From Mesorhizobium sp. L-2-11 (GTDB lineage Bacteria > Pseudomonadota > Alphaproteobacteria > Rhizobiales > Rhizobiaceae), in assembly GCF_016756595.1 (NCBI RefSeq), contig NZ_AP023258.1, positions 124,001 to 188,000 of the forward strand: a stretch of DNA of 64,000 nt, in the 5' to 3' direction. Made by a program: the position numbers and the translations under genes. Shown here piece by piece: positions 44,789 to 54,925 of this stretch. Position 1 is the first letter of the stretch; each line of letters begins with the position of its first letter. A model generated the notes under the pieces. The model was not told the DNA's origin and ran no database searches. It worked only from the letters and a program-made list of their open reading frames with translations.

Positions 44789-46219
44789 TCACGACGCCTG
44801 ACGACGCAACGCCGTCTGGTATCCAAGCCATTGGTGGATTTCGGCGGCGATGCGCTCGGCATGCGCGGTGACTTCGGGGATTCCCATCAGTTCGCCAACG
44901 CTGCCGCGCGCCAGTGGCCCGCTGACGAAAACGCTGCCAGTCGGCCGCCCGGATGTGCCGACCGCACGGCCTTGGCTGTCAGTCTCCAAGCCAAGGCCAA
45001 TCGGGTCGAGCCGCACCAATCCCATCCGCGCCAGCGCCGCAATCGCCGCGTTGGTCCGCAAAATATCGGCGTGTGCCGGCCCGGTCGTCACGATCACGCT
45101 GTCGTAGGCCTCGGCAAGGAGGCGGCGTTGGCCACGCAGTCGCTGCCTGACGCGAATGCGTCCGTCGACCTGATCGGCGCCGACAATCGATGCGGCGCGA
45201 TAGGCAAGCCTGCCCTCCGCAACCTGGCGATCGAGCACGTCCATGATCTGTGGCGCCACGCGGAAGCGATGCACATCCCACAGCGCCCGAAGATGGCGCA
45301 CGACGCGGCGTTGCTCAGCGAGAGGCAAGGCCCGCCAGATGACCTGTCCCTGTCGCCGGACGGCGTCGAGCACCGGGTGCCAGCTTTCGCCCTGCTGCGC
45401 AGCGGTGGCGATGGTCGACCGGATACGCCTGAGCAGCACTGTGGCGCTGCGTGAAGGCAGGCCGGTGAAGTCGCCGATGGGATCGGCATGCGTAGCCGCA
45501 TGGCCTCGCGACCGGTAGCCATGGCGCGACAGTGCTGTGATGCGACCGCAATGGCTATTGCGGTCGAGCGTTGCGATGACATCCGCCGACGTCAGTCCAG
45601 TGCCGACGACGAGCACATGGTCGCAGCGTCCGATCGCTTCCAGCCTTTCGAGATCATAGGGATTGGCCACCAGCCCGGCTGCGCCAGCCACGGACTGCAG
45701 GGGCAATGGCAAAGTCGGTGGCGGATGCGTCGTCGCAAGCACCAGAGCGTCCGCTGCGAGCGTTCCTCCCTCAGCGAGGATCAGGTGGTAGCCCTCGCCA
45801 CTGAGCTTGGCTGACGCGACCGCGGATCTGACATGGCGGATTGTTTTGCCGAACAGAAAGGGCTGAAGATGGGATTCCACGTAGCGCCCGAAAACGCGAC
45901 GCTGCGGGTAGAGCGCTCCATTGGCGGCAATGGCCTCGGGATCGTCCGCAATGGCGCCGGTCTGCTCCAGCCAGTCGGCAAAGTGGCTGTCCTGGCCGGA
46001 GATCAGCGTCATCCTCGACGCCGGCACATTGATGCGGTGTGAAGGATCGGGCGTCGAATAGGCCAGACCATAGCCGAGCCCCTCTCGGGGCTCGACGACC
46101 ACGATATCGGCAGCTCCGGCGGGCAGAAGCCGCGCAAGATGAAACGCAGTCGCCGCACCGGAAAAGCCGCCGCCGATGATGACTACGACCGGCCCCCTGC
46201 CCGATTCTCTGGCGCTCAA
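44789..46219 (-). CDS. FAD/NAD(P)-binding protein (NAD_binding_9 type), copy 2
   Basis: 476-aa flavoprotein paralogous to the gene at 41495: [76 protein letters not shown] and [21 protein letters not shown] start it at TTG 46219, which overlaps the ssuD stop (TTGA) and is in frame with the FAD loop; the upstream frame is an out-of-frame reading of ssuD. Coupling to ssuD suggests a role with sulfonate oxidation, for example reducing or oxidising an intermediate. Biochemical activity unknown. Confidence 0.8.
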   Translation of the reverse strand: MSARESGRGPVVVIIGGGFSGAATAFHLARLLPAGAADIVVVEPREGLGYGLAYSTPDPSHRINVPASRMTLISGQDSHFADWLEQTGAIADDPEAIAANGALYPQRRVFGRYVESHLQPFLFGKTIRHVRSAVASAKLSGEGYHLILAEGGTLAADALVLATTHPPPTLPLPLQSVAGAAGLVANPYDLERLEAIGRCDHVLVVGTGLTSADVIATLDRNSHCGRITALSRHGYRSRGHAATHADPIGDFTGLPSRSATVLLRRIRSTIATAAQQGESWHPVLDAVRRQGQVIWRALPLAEQRRVVRHLRALWDVHRFRVAPQIMDVLDRQVAEGRLAYRAASIVGADQVDGRIRVRQRLRGQRRLLAEAYDSVIVTTGPAHADILRTNAAIAALARMGLVRLDPIGLGLETDSQGRAVGTSGRPTGSVFVSGPLARGSVGELMGIPEVTAHAERIAAEIHQWLGYQTALRRQAS

Positions 46220-47391
46220 GACTGACTCGCGCGCAGTGCCGACGGTCGATGGTCGCCGGCCACCGTTTCGCCAAAAGGCCCCATGTTCACGGCCGTTGCC
46301 CGTGTCGAGATTTCGTGATCGAGCGGCAATAGCGGCAGCACCAGTTCGCCAAAACGATAGGCTTCCTCCAGATGCGGATAACCGGAGAGGATGAAGGTAT
46401 CGATGCCGATACGCCGGTATTCGTCGATCCGTTCCGCCACCGTGGCCGCATCGCCGACCAGGGCGGTGCCGGCGCCGCCGCGAACCAGGCCGACGCCGGC
46501 CCACAGGTTCGGACTGATTTCCAGCTTGTCGCGACGGCCGCCATGCAGCCGGCTCATTCGCGACTGGCCGACGGAATCCATGCGCGCGAAAACCTTCTGC
46601 GCCTCGGCGATCGTCCTATCGTCGAGGCGGCTGATCAGCCGGTCGGCATCGGCCCAGGCCTCGTCATTTGCTTCGCGGACGATGACATGCAATCGGATTC
46701 CAAAACTCACCGCTCGTCCCGCCTTCTCGGCAAGGCCGCGCACATGATCAACCTTGGCGGCGACGTCGGCCGGCGGTTCGCCCCAGGTCAGATATTTGTC
46801 GATCTGTTCGGCGGCGACCGCGTTGGCCGCCTCTGACGAGCCGCCGAAATAGAGCGGCGGATGTGGCGTCTGCACGGGCGGAAACAGCAGCCGGCCGTCC
46901 TCGATGCGGAAATGCTTACCTTCGAAAGCGACGGTTTCGCCGCGCAGCACGGCCTTGTAGATGTCGAGGAATTCCCGCGTCACCTCATAGCGCTCGTCAT
47001 GGCTGAGGAAGATGCCGTCGCCCTTGTTCTCGACCGGATCGCCGCCGGTGACCACATTGATCAGCAGTCGTCCGCCGGAAATGCGGTCGAGCGTCGAGGT
47101 CATGCGCGCGGCGAGCGTCGGCGATTGCAGGCCCGGCCGGACGGCGACAAGAAAGCGGAGCCGCTGCGTCAGCGGCGCCAGAGCCGACGCCACGACCCAG
47201 CTGTCCTCGCAACTGCGTCCGGTCGGCAGCAGCGCGCCATAGTAGCCGATGGCATCAGCGGCCTTGGCGACTTGGGTGAGGTAGGGCAAGTCGACCGCCC
47301 TGCCCCCCTCGGAGGTGCCGAGATAGCGGCTGTCGCCATGGGTGGGAAGAAACCACAGGACCTTGATCCTGTCGGGAGTGGCAATGCTCAT
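46216..47391 (-). CDS. ssuD: FMNH2-dependent alkanesulfonate monooxygenase
   Basis: 391-aa two-component monooxygenase that splits alkanesulfonates to aldehyde and sulfite. Strong SsuD features: [89 protein letters not shown], and [20 protein letters not shown]. Length matches the family. ATG at 47391 with AGAGGA upstream. It sits in the operon with SfnG and SfnB; together these convert dimethyl sulfone to methanesulfonate and then to sulfite. Confidence 0.93.
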   Translation of the reverse strand: MSIATPDRIKVLWFLPTHGDSRYLGTSEGGRAVDLPYLTQVAKAADAIGYYGALLPTGRSCEDSWVVASALAPLTQRLRFLVAVRPGLQSPTLAARMTSTLDRISGGRLLINVVTGGDPVENKGDGIFLSHDERYEVTREFLDIYKAVLRGETVAFEGKHFRIEDGRLLFPPVQTPHPPLYFGGSSEAANAVAAEQIDKYLTWGEPPADVAAKVDHVRGLAEKAGRAVSFGIRLHVIVREANDEAWADADRLISRLDDRTIAEAQKVFARMDSVGQSRMSRLHGGRRDKLEISPNLWAGVGLVRGGAGTALVGDAATVAERIDEYRRIGIDTFILSGYPHLEEAYRFGELVLPLLPLDHEISTRATAVNMGPFGETVAGDHRPSALRASQS

Positions 47392-47422
47392 GAATAGTCC
47401 TCTGTGACTTGGCGCGCCTGGC

Positions 47423-48670
47423 TCAGCTCCAGGCATGGAGCGGCGGATTGACGTCGTTGAGGTAGTAGTTGCCCAAGATCGCGTATTTCCAGCGCACCGG
47501 ATCGTGCAGCGTGTGGGTGCGGGCGTTGCGCCAATGCCGGTCGAGATTGTGCTCGGCCAGCGTCGAGCGTGTGCCGGCGAGCTCGAACAGCTTGTTCGTG
47601 GCATTGATGGCGATCTCGGTGGTGAGGATCTTGGATTCCGCCACAGCGATCTGCGCTTCAGCGACGGTCTTCTCGTCCGGGTCGGCGACGGCGCGATCGA
47701 CCGCAAGCCCGGCCTTTTCCAGAACCGCCTCTGCCGCATTGGCGCGCAGACGAAGGTCGCCGATCGCCTGGATCGTATAAGGATCCTGCCAGGCATGATC
47801 GACGCCGCTGTCTATCCAGGCGCGCGACTTGGTGCGCACGAAATCGACCGTCTCATCGATCGCCGCCTTGGCGATGCCGAGATCGACCGCGGCCTGGATG
47901 ATCTGGAAGATGGCTCCGTCGGCCGTCGGCCGATCGTAGCCCTTATAGCCGGGAACCAGATGCGTCTTCGGCACCTTCACATTGTCGAGCAAGACCGTGC
48001 CGGACAATGTCGTCTTCTGGCCGAAGCTCGACCAGTCGTCGATGACCGTCAGTCCGGGCGCGCCGCGATCGGCGATGGCATACCAGGCGCGGCCCTCGTC
48101 ATCGAGCGCCACGATCGGGACCAGATGCGCGAGTAGCGCGCCGCTCGAATAGAATTTCTGGCCGTTGACGACGACATGGTCACCGGCGTCGACGAACTTG
48201 GTTTCGAAGTCGGCCGCCCGCTTGGAGCCGAATTCGGAGAACGCGTTGCCGAAGCGGGTGCCGGACAACACCTCGGCGAAGAGCAGCTTCTTCTGGGCTT
48301 CGTCGGAGACGGTGCGGATGGCGGCGACGACGCCGAGATGGTTCTGCGGAATCTGGCCCAGCGACGGATCGGCCGCCGAGATGATGGTGATCACTTTCGA
48401 CAGCGTCACATAGGAGAGCTCCGGCCCGCGATAGGCTTTCGGCACGTTGATCGACCACAGGCCGCTCTGCGAAAACGCATCGAGCTCTTCCGTCGGCCAG
48501 AGGCGTTCACGGTCCCGCTTGGAGGCATCCTTGGCGAATTCGGCGGCCAGTTTTTCGGCGACGGCGAATGCCTCGGCATCGGTCTTGATGACATGCGCCT
48601 TGGCCGACGGGCGCTCGACCGGCGAGACGGCACTGCGGATATCCGACGGCTGCTTCGATTGGATGGTCAT
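47423..48670 (-). CDS. sfnB: SfnB-type sulfur acquisition oxidoreductase
   Basis: 415-aa acyl-CoA dehydrogenase-fold flavoprotein. The N-terminal [20 protein letters not shown] and [16 protein letters not shown], plus [37 protein letters not shown] and [20 protein letters not shown], match the SfnB/DszC group. Family members act on sulfur compounds such as methanesulfinate or dibenzothiophene; the precise step for SfnB is not well established. Its ATG overlaps the stop of the upstream ATPase gene (4 bp), so expression is coupled to the transporter. Confidence 0.88.
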   Translation of the reverse strand: MTIQSKQPSDIRSAVSPVERPSAKAHVIKTDAEAFAVAEKLAAEFAKDASKRDRERLWPTEELDAFSQSGLWSINVPKAYRGPELSYVTLSKVITIISAADPSLGQIPQNHLGVVAAIRTVSDEAQKKLLFAEVLSGTRFGNAFSEFGSKRAADFETKFVDAGDHVVVNGQKFYSSGALLAHLVPIVALDDEGRAWYAIADRGAPGLTVIDDWSSFGQKTTLSGTVLLDNVKVPKTHLVPGYKGYDRPTADGAIFQIIQAAVDLGIAKAAIDETVDFVRTKSRAWIDSGVDHAWQDPYTIQAIGDLRLRANAAEAVLEKAGLAVDRAVADPDEKTVAEAQIAVAESKILTTEIAINATNKLFELAGTRSTLAEHNLDRHWRNARTHTLHDPVRWKYAILGNYYLNDVNPPLHAWS

Positions 48671-49458
48671 GCTGCTGTCTCCTTGGGAAAATGTTGCGGT
48701 GGAAGCGGCGCGCCGCCGAGGTAGTAGGTTTTGATGTCGGCGCGCTGGCGCAGGTCGGCAGCCGATCCTTCGAGGACGCTAACGCCGTTCTCGAGCACGG
48801 TGGCGCGGTCGGCGTATTTCAGCGCCACCGCAGAATTCTGCTCGGCGACAAGGATCGAAAGACCTTCGTCCCGATTGAGCCGCTTCAAAGCGCCAAAAAT
48901 CTCGTCGACGATCAGCGGCGCCAGCCCCATCGAAGGCTCGTCCAGAACAAAGAGTTTCGGCCGCGACATCAGACCGCGGCCGATCGCGGTCATCTGCTGC
49001 TCGCCCCCGGAAGTAAGGCCGGACCGGGTTCGCCGCTTCTCGGCGAGCCTGGGGAATAGCGCATAGACACGATCGAGGTCGGCCTTGACGCCGGTGTGAG
49101 AGGACGAGCGTCCGAGCGCGCCGGTCAGAAGGTTCTCCTCGACCGTCAGCGAGCGGAAGCAGTGGCGGCCCTCGAGCACCTGGACAAGGCCGCTGCGGAC
49201 GAGGTTCGAGGGGCTTGCCCTTGAAACGTCCTCGCCATCGAAGGTGATCCGACCGGCGGTAATAGTGCCGCGCTCGGCCGGGAGGAGATTGGATACGGCG
49301 CGCAGCAGTGTCGTCTTGCCGGCACCGTTGGAGCCGAGCAGCGCGACGATCTCGCCCTTGCCAACCAACAAGTCGACGCCGTGCAGGGCGGCGATGGCGC
49401 CGTTGTAGACAGCTTCCACGCCGCTAACTGACAGTATCGGGTATTCCGGGATGGACAT
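48667..49458 (-). CDS. LivF-type ABC transporter ATPase
   Basis: 263-aa ATPase of the branched-chain amino acid (HAAT) importer family: Walker A GSNGAGKTT, signature LTSGGEQQMTAIGRGLM, Walker B LFVLDEPSMGLAP, switch LVAEQNSAVA. A C-terminal extension (YYLGGAPLPPQHFPKE) is longer than usual for LivF. Its position between the binding protein and sfnB implies that this Liv-type importer carries a sulfur compound and not an amino acid. Confidence 0.85.
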   Translation of the reverse strand: MSIPEYPILSVSGVEAVYNGAIAALHGVDLLVGKGEIVALLGSNGAGKTTLLRAVSNLLPAERGTITAGRITFDGEDVSRASPSNLVRSGLVQVLEGRHCFRSLTVEENLLTGALGRSSSHTGVKADLDRVYALFPRLAEKRRTRSGLTSGGEQQMTAIGRGLMSRPKLFVLDEPSMGLAPLIVDEIFGALKRLNRDEGLSILVAEQNSAVALKYADRATVLENGVSVLEGSAADLRQRADIKTYYLGGAPLPPQHFPKETAA

Positions 49459-49523
49459 CGATGACTCCGCTTGGGAAGCTGGATGGCGCGGCCGGCCAGA
49501 TTGTCGGCCGCGTCATGGCAAAC

Positions 49524-50855
49524 TCAGTTGCTGACCACTGCATCCGCGTCTTCGGCCGTGCGGATCTTGATGCCCTTTTCCTTGGCATAGGCCTCGGACG
49601 ACTTCTCGATGATCGGGCGCAGCAGCTTCCAGTCGGGAGCGATCCAGTCGGAGACCACGTTCCACTTCTTGCCGTCCCATTGCTGGAAGGTCACGTACCC
49701 GTCACCCTCGTGATTGTCCCAGGAGACATTGATCGAGTGGAACAGATCCTTGGCGCCGAGCGCCTCGACGCGCGCCGGATCGAGCTTGAGATGCTCGAAG
49801 CCCCAGCGCACTTCGTCGCCGGTCAGCGTGCGGTTGCCGAACTTGGCCTGCGCGATGCGGACCGCCTCGACATTGAGGATGCCGTTGACGATGCCCAGAT
49901 TGTGGTAGACCGAGCCGATGCGGCTCTTGTCCTCGAGGTTGCCCTTGCCGGCCCCGTAGACCGTTTTGACGATCTCCTGGACCACCGGATACTGCTCGCC
50001 AGACGCCTGGGTGGCGATGGCCGTATAGCCCTTAGCGGCATCGCCCGCGGGGATCACATCCTCTTCCGAATTCGACCAGACATTGCCGACGATGTGATCG
50101 GCCGGGAATCCGGTCTTCTGCGCGGTCTTCAGGGCGACCGGGTTCATCACGCCCCAGCCTCGTAGCACCACATAGTCGGGATGCTCGCGACGGATCGTCA
50201 GCCACTGCGCCTGCTGTTCGTTGCCGGGATGCGGAACCTCGATCTGCGAGAGTTCGAAGCCGTATTTCTGAGAAAGCAGTTCATAGATCGGGATCGTCTC
50301 CTTTCCGTAGGGCGAGCCGTGATAGAGCACGACGATTTTCTTGCCCTTGAGCTTCTCGAGACCGTCCTCCTTGGAAGCAAGGTAGTTCACGATTCCGGAC
50401 GTCTCGCTGTAGGGATTGAGAAGCAGCGGGAAGACGTAGGGAAACACGCGCCCATCGGTGGTGTCGGTGCGGCCGTGATTGATGGTGATCAGCGGCACCT
50501 TGTCGTCGGTGATGCGATCGATCATGGCATAGGCGATGCCGACCGATAGCGGGTTCCAGGCGGCGATACCCGGGTTACTCTTCAGCCGCTCATACACCTC
50601 GACGCCCTTCTCGACCTCATATTGCGTCTCCCCTTCGCTCCAGGTCAGCTTGACGCCATTGACGCCGCCGTCGCGGATGTTGATCAGGTTGAGATAGTCG
50701 ATGAAGCCGCCGAAGAAGCCGGTTCCGCCGGCGGCGTAAGGTCCGACGCGGTAGCTCTGCAGGGGAAAATACTGTTCGTCGGCGTGAACCGCCGTCGCGC
50801 CGAGGACGAAGGCCGTGGCGATCGCCGCCGTTCGTAGGTGACTGAAGAAGGTCAT
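49524..50855 (-). CDS. Liv-type periplasmic binding protein
   Basis: 443-aa binding protein with a Sec signal peptide (MTFFSHLRTAAIATAF then TAVHA). The mature fold is the type I amino-acid-like one: YAAGGTGFFGGFIDYLNLIN, GKKIVVLYHGSPYGKETIPI, EHPDYVVLRGWGVMNPVALK. It is somewhat longer than typical LivK. Found within the sulfone operon, so the ligand is likely dimethyl sulfone, a sulfonate or sulfur ester; not testable from sequence. Confidence 0.85.
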   Translation of the reverse strand: MTFFSHLRTAAIATAFVLGATAVHADEQYFPLQSYRVGPYAAGGTGFFGGFIDYLNLINIRDGGVNGVKLTWSEGETQYEVEKGVEVYERLKSNPGIAAWNPLSVGIAYAMIDRITDDKVPLITINHGRTDTTDGRVFPYVFPLLLNPYSETSGIVNYLASKEDGLEKLKGKKIVVLYHGSPYGKETIPIYELLSQKYGFELSQIEVPHPGNEQQAQWLTIRREHPDYVVLRGWGVMNPVALKTAQKTGFPADHIVGNVWSNSEEDVIPAGDAAKGYTAIATQASGEQYPVVQEIVKTVYGAGKGNLEDKSRIGSVYHNLGIVNGILNVEAVRIAQAKFGNRTLTGDEVRWGFEHLKLDPARVEALGAKDLFHSINVSWDNHEGDGYVTFQQWDGKKWNVVSDWIAPDWKLLRPIIEKSSEAYAKEKGIKIRTAEDADAVVSN

Positions 50856-50906
50856 GAGTGCGTCTCCTGAGGTTGTGGTCCGTGAGGGGAGGAAGTCGAG
50901 CGGCGC

Positions 50907-51944
50907 TCAGCTGGACCTGGAACCGATCCGTCGTTTCACGCGGTCCAGGAGGGCCGACAGGCCGTTCGGTTCCGCGATGAGGAAGATGATGATGAGGGCG
51001 CCAAGCACGATGCGCTGGCTCATGTCGAGCACACCCGAATCGAACAGGCCGCCGAACACGAAGGCACCGAGCCGGGACAGAAAAAGCGGAAAGACGACGA
51101 TGAACGCCGCGCCCAGAAACGCACCGCGCATCGAAGCCAGTCCGCCGACGATGATGATGAACAGGATCTGGAAAGAGCGGTCGAGGTTGAAGCCGGCCGG
51201 CTCTACGGTGCGCAGGTAGGTGAAGGCCCACAGCACACCGGCGACGCCGATAATGAAGGACGAGATGGCGAAGGCCAGCAGCTTGGTTCGCAGCACCGGC
51301 ACGCCGATGACGCGCGCCGCCGTTTCATTATCGCGCACGGCAATGAAGTTGCGGCCGGTGGCGCTGTTGACCAGCCTCCAGACGAGGGCCGTGAGAACGG
51401 TGACCGTTGTCAGCGAAAGCAGGTAGCGGCCAGTTGCGCCATCGAGCGACAGCCCGGCGACGGCAAGGTGCGGCGCCGAGATCACGCCGGACGGGTTGTA
51501 GTTGGAGAACCAGCCGAATTTGGTCAGCGCCCACTGCACGAAAAACTGGGCGGCGAGCGTCGAAACGGCGAGGTAGAAGCCGCGGAGCCGCAGGCTGGGC
51601 AACCCGAAGATGACGCCGATGCTGGCGGCCGAAATCCCGGCCAGGATCATGGTCGCCGCCAGCGGCAGCCCCTCGACCCGCAGGTTGAAATTGTAGGCGG
51701 CGAAAGCCCCGACAGCCATGAAGGCGGAGGAACCCAGCGAAAGCTGGCCGCAATAGCCGGTCAAGAGGTTGAGGCCGACCGCCGCCAGGCTGAGCGCCAA
51801 GAACGGCAGCAGGATCGCCTCGACCAGATAGCTCGACGCGTAGGCGGGGATCAGGCCGTAGGCGACGACGATCAGCACGGTCGGCAGAGCTAGCTTCTGC
51901 CAGTCGATGGGAACTCTAGCGGCATCGAGCGCTTGCACGGCCAT
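50907..51944 (-). CDS. LivM-type permease
   Basis: 345-aa inner-membrane permease: helices from residue 20 on, with GLNLLTGYCGQLSLGSSAFM and the conserved NSATGRNFIAVRDNETAARVIG and FLGAAFIVVFPLFLSRLG. It follows the LivH-type gene by 3 bp and precedes the binding-protein gene. Part of the five-gene Liv-type transporter. Confidence 0.87.
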   Translation of the reverse strand: MAVQALDAARVPIDWQKLALPTVLIVVAYGLIPAYASSYLVEAILLPFLALSLAAVGLNLLTGYCGQLSLGSSAFMAVGAFAAYNFNLRVEGLPLAATMILAGISAASIGVIFGLPSLRLRGFYLAVSTLAAQFFVQWALTKFGWFSNYNPSGVISAPHLAVAGLSLDGATGRYLLSLTTVTVLTALVWRLVNSATGRNFIAVRDNETAARVIGVPVLRTKLLAFAISSFIIGVAGVLWAFTYLRTVEPAGFNLDRSFQILFIIIVGGLASMRGAFLGAAFIVVFPLFLSRLGAFVFGGLFDSGVLDMSQRIVLGALIIIFLIAEPNGLSALLDRVKRRIGSRSS

Positions 51945-51947
51945 CGG

Positions 51948-52844
51948 TCAGACCCTTTCAACGGTTTTCTGGCCAAACAGGCCGGAGGGGCGCACCAGCA
52001 GCACGACCAGCGCCAGCGCATAGGCGAACCAGCTTTCGATGCCGCCGCCGACGAAGGGTCCGAGATAGACCTCGGCGAGCTTCTCGCTGGCGCCGATGAT
52101 GAGGCCGCCGACAATGGCCCCGAGGATGGAATCGAAGCCGCCAAGCACCAGCACCGGCAGCGCCTTCAAAACGATCAGCGACAGAGAGAACTGGACACCG
52201 AGACGCGCGCCCCACAGCAGCCCCGCGACCAGCGCCACGAACCCCGCGGCCGTCCACACCGTTCCCCATATCCGGGGCAGCCGCAGACCGACGGCAAGCG
52301 CCGCGAACTGGTCGTCGGCGACGGCGCGAAACGCCAGCCCGATCCGGGTCCAGTAGAAGAATGCGCTCAAGCCCGCCACCATCGCCGCGGCAATGCCCGC
52401 GGCGAGAAGGTCGAACGACGAGATCAGGATGCCGCCGACCTCGAAGGGCGTGTCGTCTATGCCGAGATCGAGCCCGTGCACCTGCGTGCCCCACATCAAC
52501 TGGGCAGCGCCCTCAATGATGTAGGACAGCCCAAGCGTAGCCATGAACAGCGTCATCGGCGAGCGATTGACCAGCGGCCTGAGCACAGTCCGCTCGATGG
52601 TGAAGCCCAGCGCGACCATGACCGCGAAGGTGATGAGCAGCGAAAGCGCGAAGGGGATGCCGCGTTCGACGAGGCTGACAAAGGTGAGCGCTGCGAACAG
52701 CACCATCGACCCTTGCGCGAAGTTCAGCACGCCCGACGTCTTGTAGATCAGCACGAAACCGATGGCGACAAGCGAATACATGACGCCAGAGAGCAGGCCG
52801 CCGACCAGCACTTCGATGACGAAGAGGAAATCATAGTAGCCCAT
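51948..52844 (-). CDS. LivH-type permease
   Basis: 298-aa permease with VLVGGLLSGVMYSLVAIGFV, IYKTSGVLNFAQGSMVL, ERTVLRPLVNRSPMT and the terminal ALVVLLVRPSGLFGQK. Its ATG overlaps the stop of the LivG-type gene (1 bp). Pairs with the LivM-type protein to form the channel. Confidence 0.87.
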   Translation of the reverse strand: MGYYDFLFVIEVLVGGLLSGVMYSLVAIGFVLIYKTSGVLNFAQGSMVLFAALTFVSLVERGIPFALSLLITFAVMVALGFTIERTVLRPLVNRSPMTLFMATLGLSYIIEGAAQLMWGTQVHGLDLGIDDTPFEVGGILISSFDLLAAGIAAAMVAGLSAFFYWTRIGLAFRAVADDQFAALAVGLRLPRIWGTVWTAAGFVALVAGLLWGARLGVQFSLSLIVLKALPVLVLGGFDSILGAIVGGLIIGASEKLAEVYLGPFVGGGIESWFAYALALVVLLVRPSGLFGQKTVERV

Positions 52845-53746
52845 CAGATGTCCTCGCCATTCTCGCCCTCGGCGGTGCCGATATAGGCCCGGATCACTGC
52901 CGGATCGGCCCTGACCTCGGCCGGCCTCCCGTCGGCGATCTTGCGGCCGTAGTCGAGCACCGCGACCCGGTCGGAGAGCCCCATGACCACGCCGATATCG
53001 TGCTCGATCAGGATGATGGTGACGCCGTGTCGGTCGCGCGCGGCGCGCACAAACCCGACCATCTCGGCTTTCTCGGTCGCCGTCATGCCGGCCATCGGCT
53101 CGTCGAGCAGCAGGATCTTCGGCTCGGCCACCAGCGCGCGGGCCAGTTCGACACGCTTCTGCAGGCCGTAGGGCAAGGTGGCGACCAGGCGGTCGGCGAC
53201 GGCCTCGAGATGCAGGAAGGCGATTGTCTGATCGACCTTTTCGGCGATTCCCGCATCTTCACGCCGGGCGCGTGGCAGACTGGCAATGTGTTCGACGAAG
53301 CTGGCGCGCCTGGCGTAGACGCGGCCGGACGCGATGTTGTCGCGCACGGAGAGACCGCCGAACAGCGCCAGGTTCTGGAAGGTTCGTGCAACGCCCAGTC
53401 GCGCCAGACGGTTCGCTGGCACCCGGGAGAAGGACTGGCCGTCGATCGCGATCGTGCCGTGGTCGGCGTGATAGAGGCCGCTGATGATGTTGATCAGCGA
53501 AGATTTGCCAGCGCCGTTGGGGCCGATCACCGCGCGGATCTCACCGCTCTTAACCTCGAGGTCGACATCACGCAGCGCCGTGACGCCGCCGAAGGAAATG
53601 CCGATCCCACTCAGTGCGAGAACCGCATCCGGCCGTGACGAGAGGCATGCCGGACGCCTGTCGCCAACGGGGTTAGCCGCCGCGAGGATGCCGGAAATTT
53701 CGGGCGCGCGCTCGTATGCGGCGGCTCCCAGCGAAGCACCAAACAT
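52844..53746 (-). CDS. LivG-type ABC transporter ATPase
   Basis: 300-aa ATPase: Walker A GPNGAGKSS, FQNLALFGGLSVRDNIASG, signature LPYGLQKRVELARAL, Walker B LLLDEPMAGM, switch LIEHDIGVV. The first 40 residues (MFGASLGAAAYERAPE and on) are not typical and may be mis-annotated; a start near residue 40 would still give the whole ATPase. It follows sfnG by 54 bp. Confidence 0.85.
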   Translation of the reverse strand: MFGASLGAAAYERAPEISGILAAANPVGDRRPACLSSRPDAVLALSGIGISFGGVTALRDVDLEVKSGEIRAVIGPNGAGKSSLINIISGLYHADHGTIAIDGQSFSRVPANRLARLGVARTFQNLALFGGLSVRDNIASGRVYARRASFVEHIASLPRARREDAGIAEKVDQTIAFLHLEAVADRLVATLPYGLQKRVELARALVAEPKILLLDEPMAGMTATEKAEMVGFVRAARDRHGVTIILIEHDIGVVMGLSDRVAVLDYGRKIADGRPAEVRADPAVIRAYIGTAEGENGEDI

Positions 53747-53800
53747 GAAACGTCCCTGATTTTTTGAAGTAGTCCGGGCGCGGTCCGAGGCCGCGCCTGT

Positions 53801-54901
53801 CTATTCCGCGGCGACAAGCTCTCTGTCGCGAGCCGCTTCCAGTTTGCGCACCAGTGGGATGACGCGCTTGCCGAAAAACTCGACCTCTTCCTGGAAATGC
53901 AGGAAGCCGAGCAGGATCAGGTCGGCGCCGGCGTCCTTGAGCTCGAGGATGCGTTCAGCGATCTGTTCCGGCGTGCCGATGAGGTTGCTGCGGAAGCCGT
54001 CATTGTATTGCACTAGATCCTCGAAGGAGGATTTCGCCCAGTTGCCTTCGCCTTCCGGCGAGGCCTTGCCGGCATTCTTGACCTGATCGGCAAAACCCTG
54101 GACTGCCTCGGGATTGGCCTTGGCGATGATCTCGTCGAGCACTGCGCGCGCCTCTGCCTCGGTCTCGCGAGCGATGGCGAAGGCATTGACGCCGATCTTG
54201 ACCTTGTGGCCATTGGCTTTCGCCTTGGCGGAGATGTCGTCGACCTGCTTCCGGATCTCCTCCGGCGTGTTGCCGTTGGTGAAATACCAGTCGGACACAC
54301 GCGAAGCCATGTCGCGCGCGGCGCGCGACGAGCCGCCCTGGAAAATCTCAGGCAATGGCTCGATCGGCTTCGGCTTCATTGAATAATTGGTGAAGCGGTA
54401 GAAATCGCCCTTCAGCGTGAGACTGTCCTCGGTCCAGATACCACGCAGCGCCCGGATAAACTCTTCCGACCGGCGATAGCGCTCGTCATGGTCGAGCCAG
54501 AGCTCGCCTATGGCCGCGAACTCGCCACGGAACCAGCCGCTGACTACATTGACGGCGACGCGGCCGTTGGTCAGGTGGTTGATGGTGGCGATCTGCTTGG
54601 CGGCCAACGCAGGATTCCACGGGCCGGGCAGGATCGCCGCGATGACCTTCAGCGTTGTGGTCGCGGCAAGCAAGGCATGGCTGAACGACACCGATTCGTG
54701 CTGGTTGTCGGCGCCGTAGCCGGCCGTAAAGCGTATCTGGCTCAGCGCATAGTCGAAGCCGTTGGCCTCGGCGATTTGGGCGAGCTTGCGGTTGTAGTCG
54801 ATATCCCAGCCGGTCCGCTGCTCGATGTTGGAGATGACCAGTCCGCCCGAGACATTCGGAACCCAGTAGGCGAATTTGAGGCTGTCGGAATGCGAGGTCA
54901 T
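53801..54901 (-). CDS. sfnG: Dimethyl sulfone monooxygenase
   Basis: 366-aa FMNH2-dependent oxygenase that converts dimethyl sulfone to methanesulfinate. Near-diagnostic features: FAYWVPNVSGGLVISNIEQR, IDYNRKLAQIAEANGFDYAL, FTAGYGADNQHESVSFSHAL, LPGPWNPALAAKQIATINHL, NVVSGWFRGEFAAIGELW and FQGGSSRAARDMASRVSDWY. Length and order fit SfnG fully. It lies between an FMN reductase (24 bp upstream) and the Liv-type transporter, so the operon imports and oxidises an organosulfur source. Confidence 0.93.
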   Translation of the reverse strand: MTSHSDSLKFAYWVPNVSGGLVISNIEQRTGWDIDYNRKLAQIAEANGFDYALSQIRFTAGYGADNQHESVSFSHALLAATTTLKVIAAILPGPWNPALAAKQIATINHLTNGRVAVNVVSGWFRGEFAAIGELWLDHDERYRRSEEFIRALRGIWTEDSLTLKGDFYRFTNYSMKPKPIEPLPEIFQGGSSRAARDMASRVSDWYFTNGNTPEEIRKQVDDISAKAKANGHKVKIGVNAFAIARETEAEARAVLDEIIAKANPEAVQGFADQVKNAGKASPEGEGNWAKSSFEDLVQYNDGFRSNLIGTPEQIAERILELKDAGADLILLGFLHFQEEVEFFGKRVIPLVRKLEAARDRELVAAE

Positions 54902-54925
54902 GTTGTTGTCCCCTTTTTGATTGGC

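Noticed and set aside
51933..52886. 317-codon rightward frame antisense to LivH
   Set aside because: Extremely charged, repetitive E/R/D/H text typical of antisense to a hydrophobic permease.
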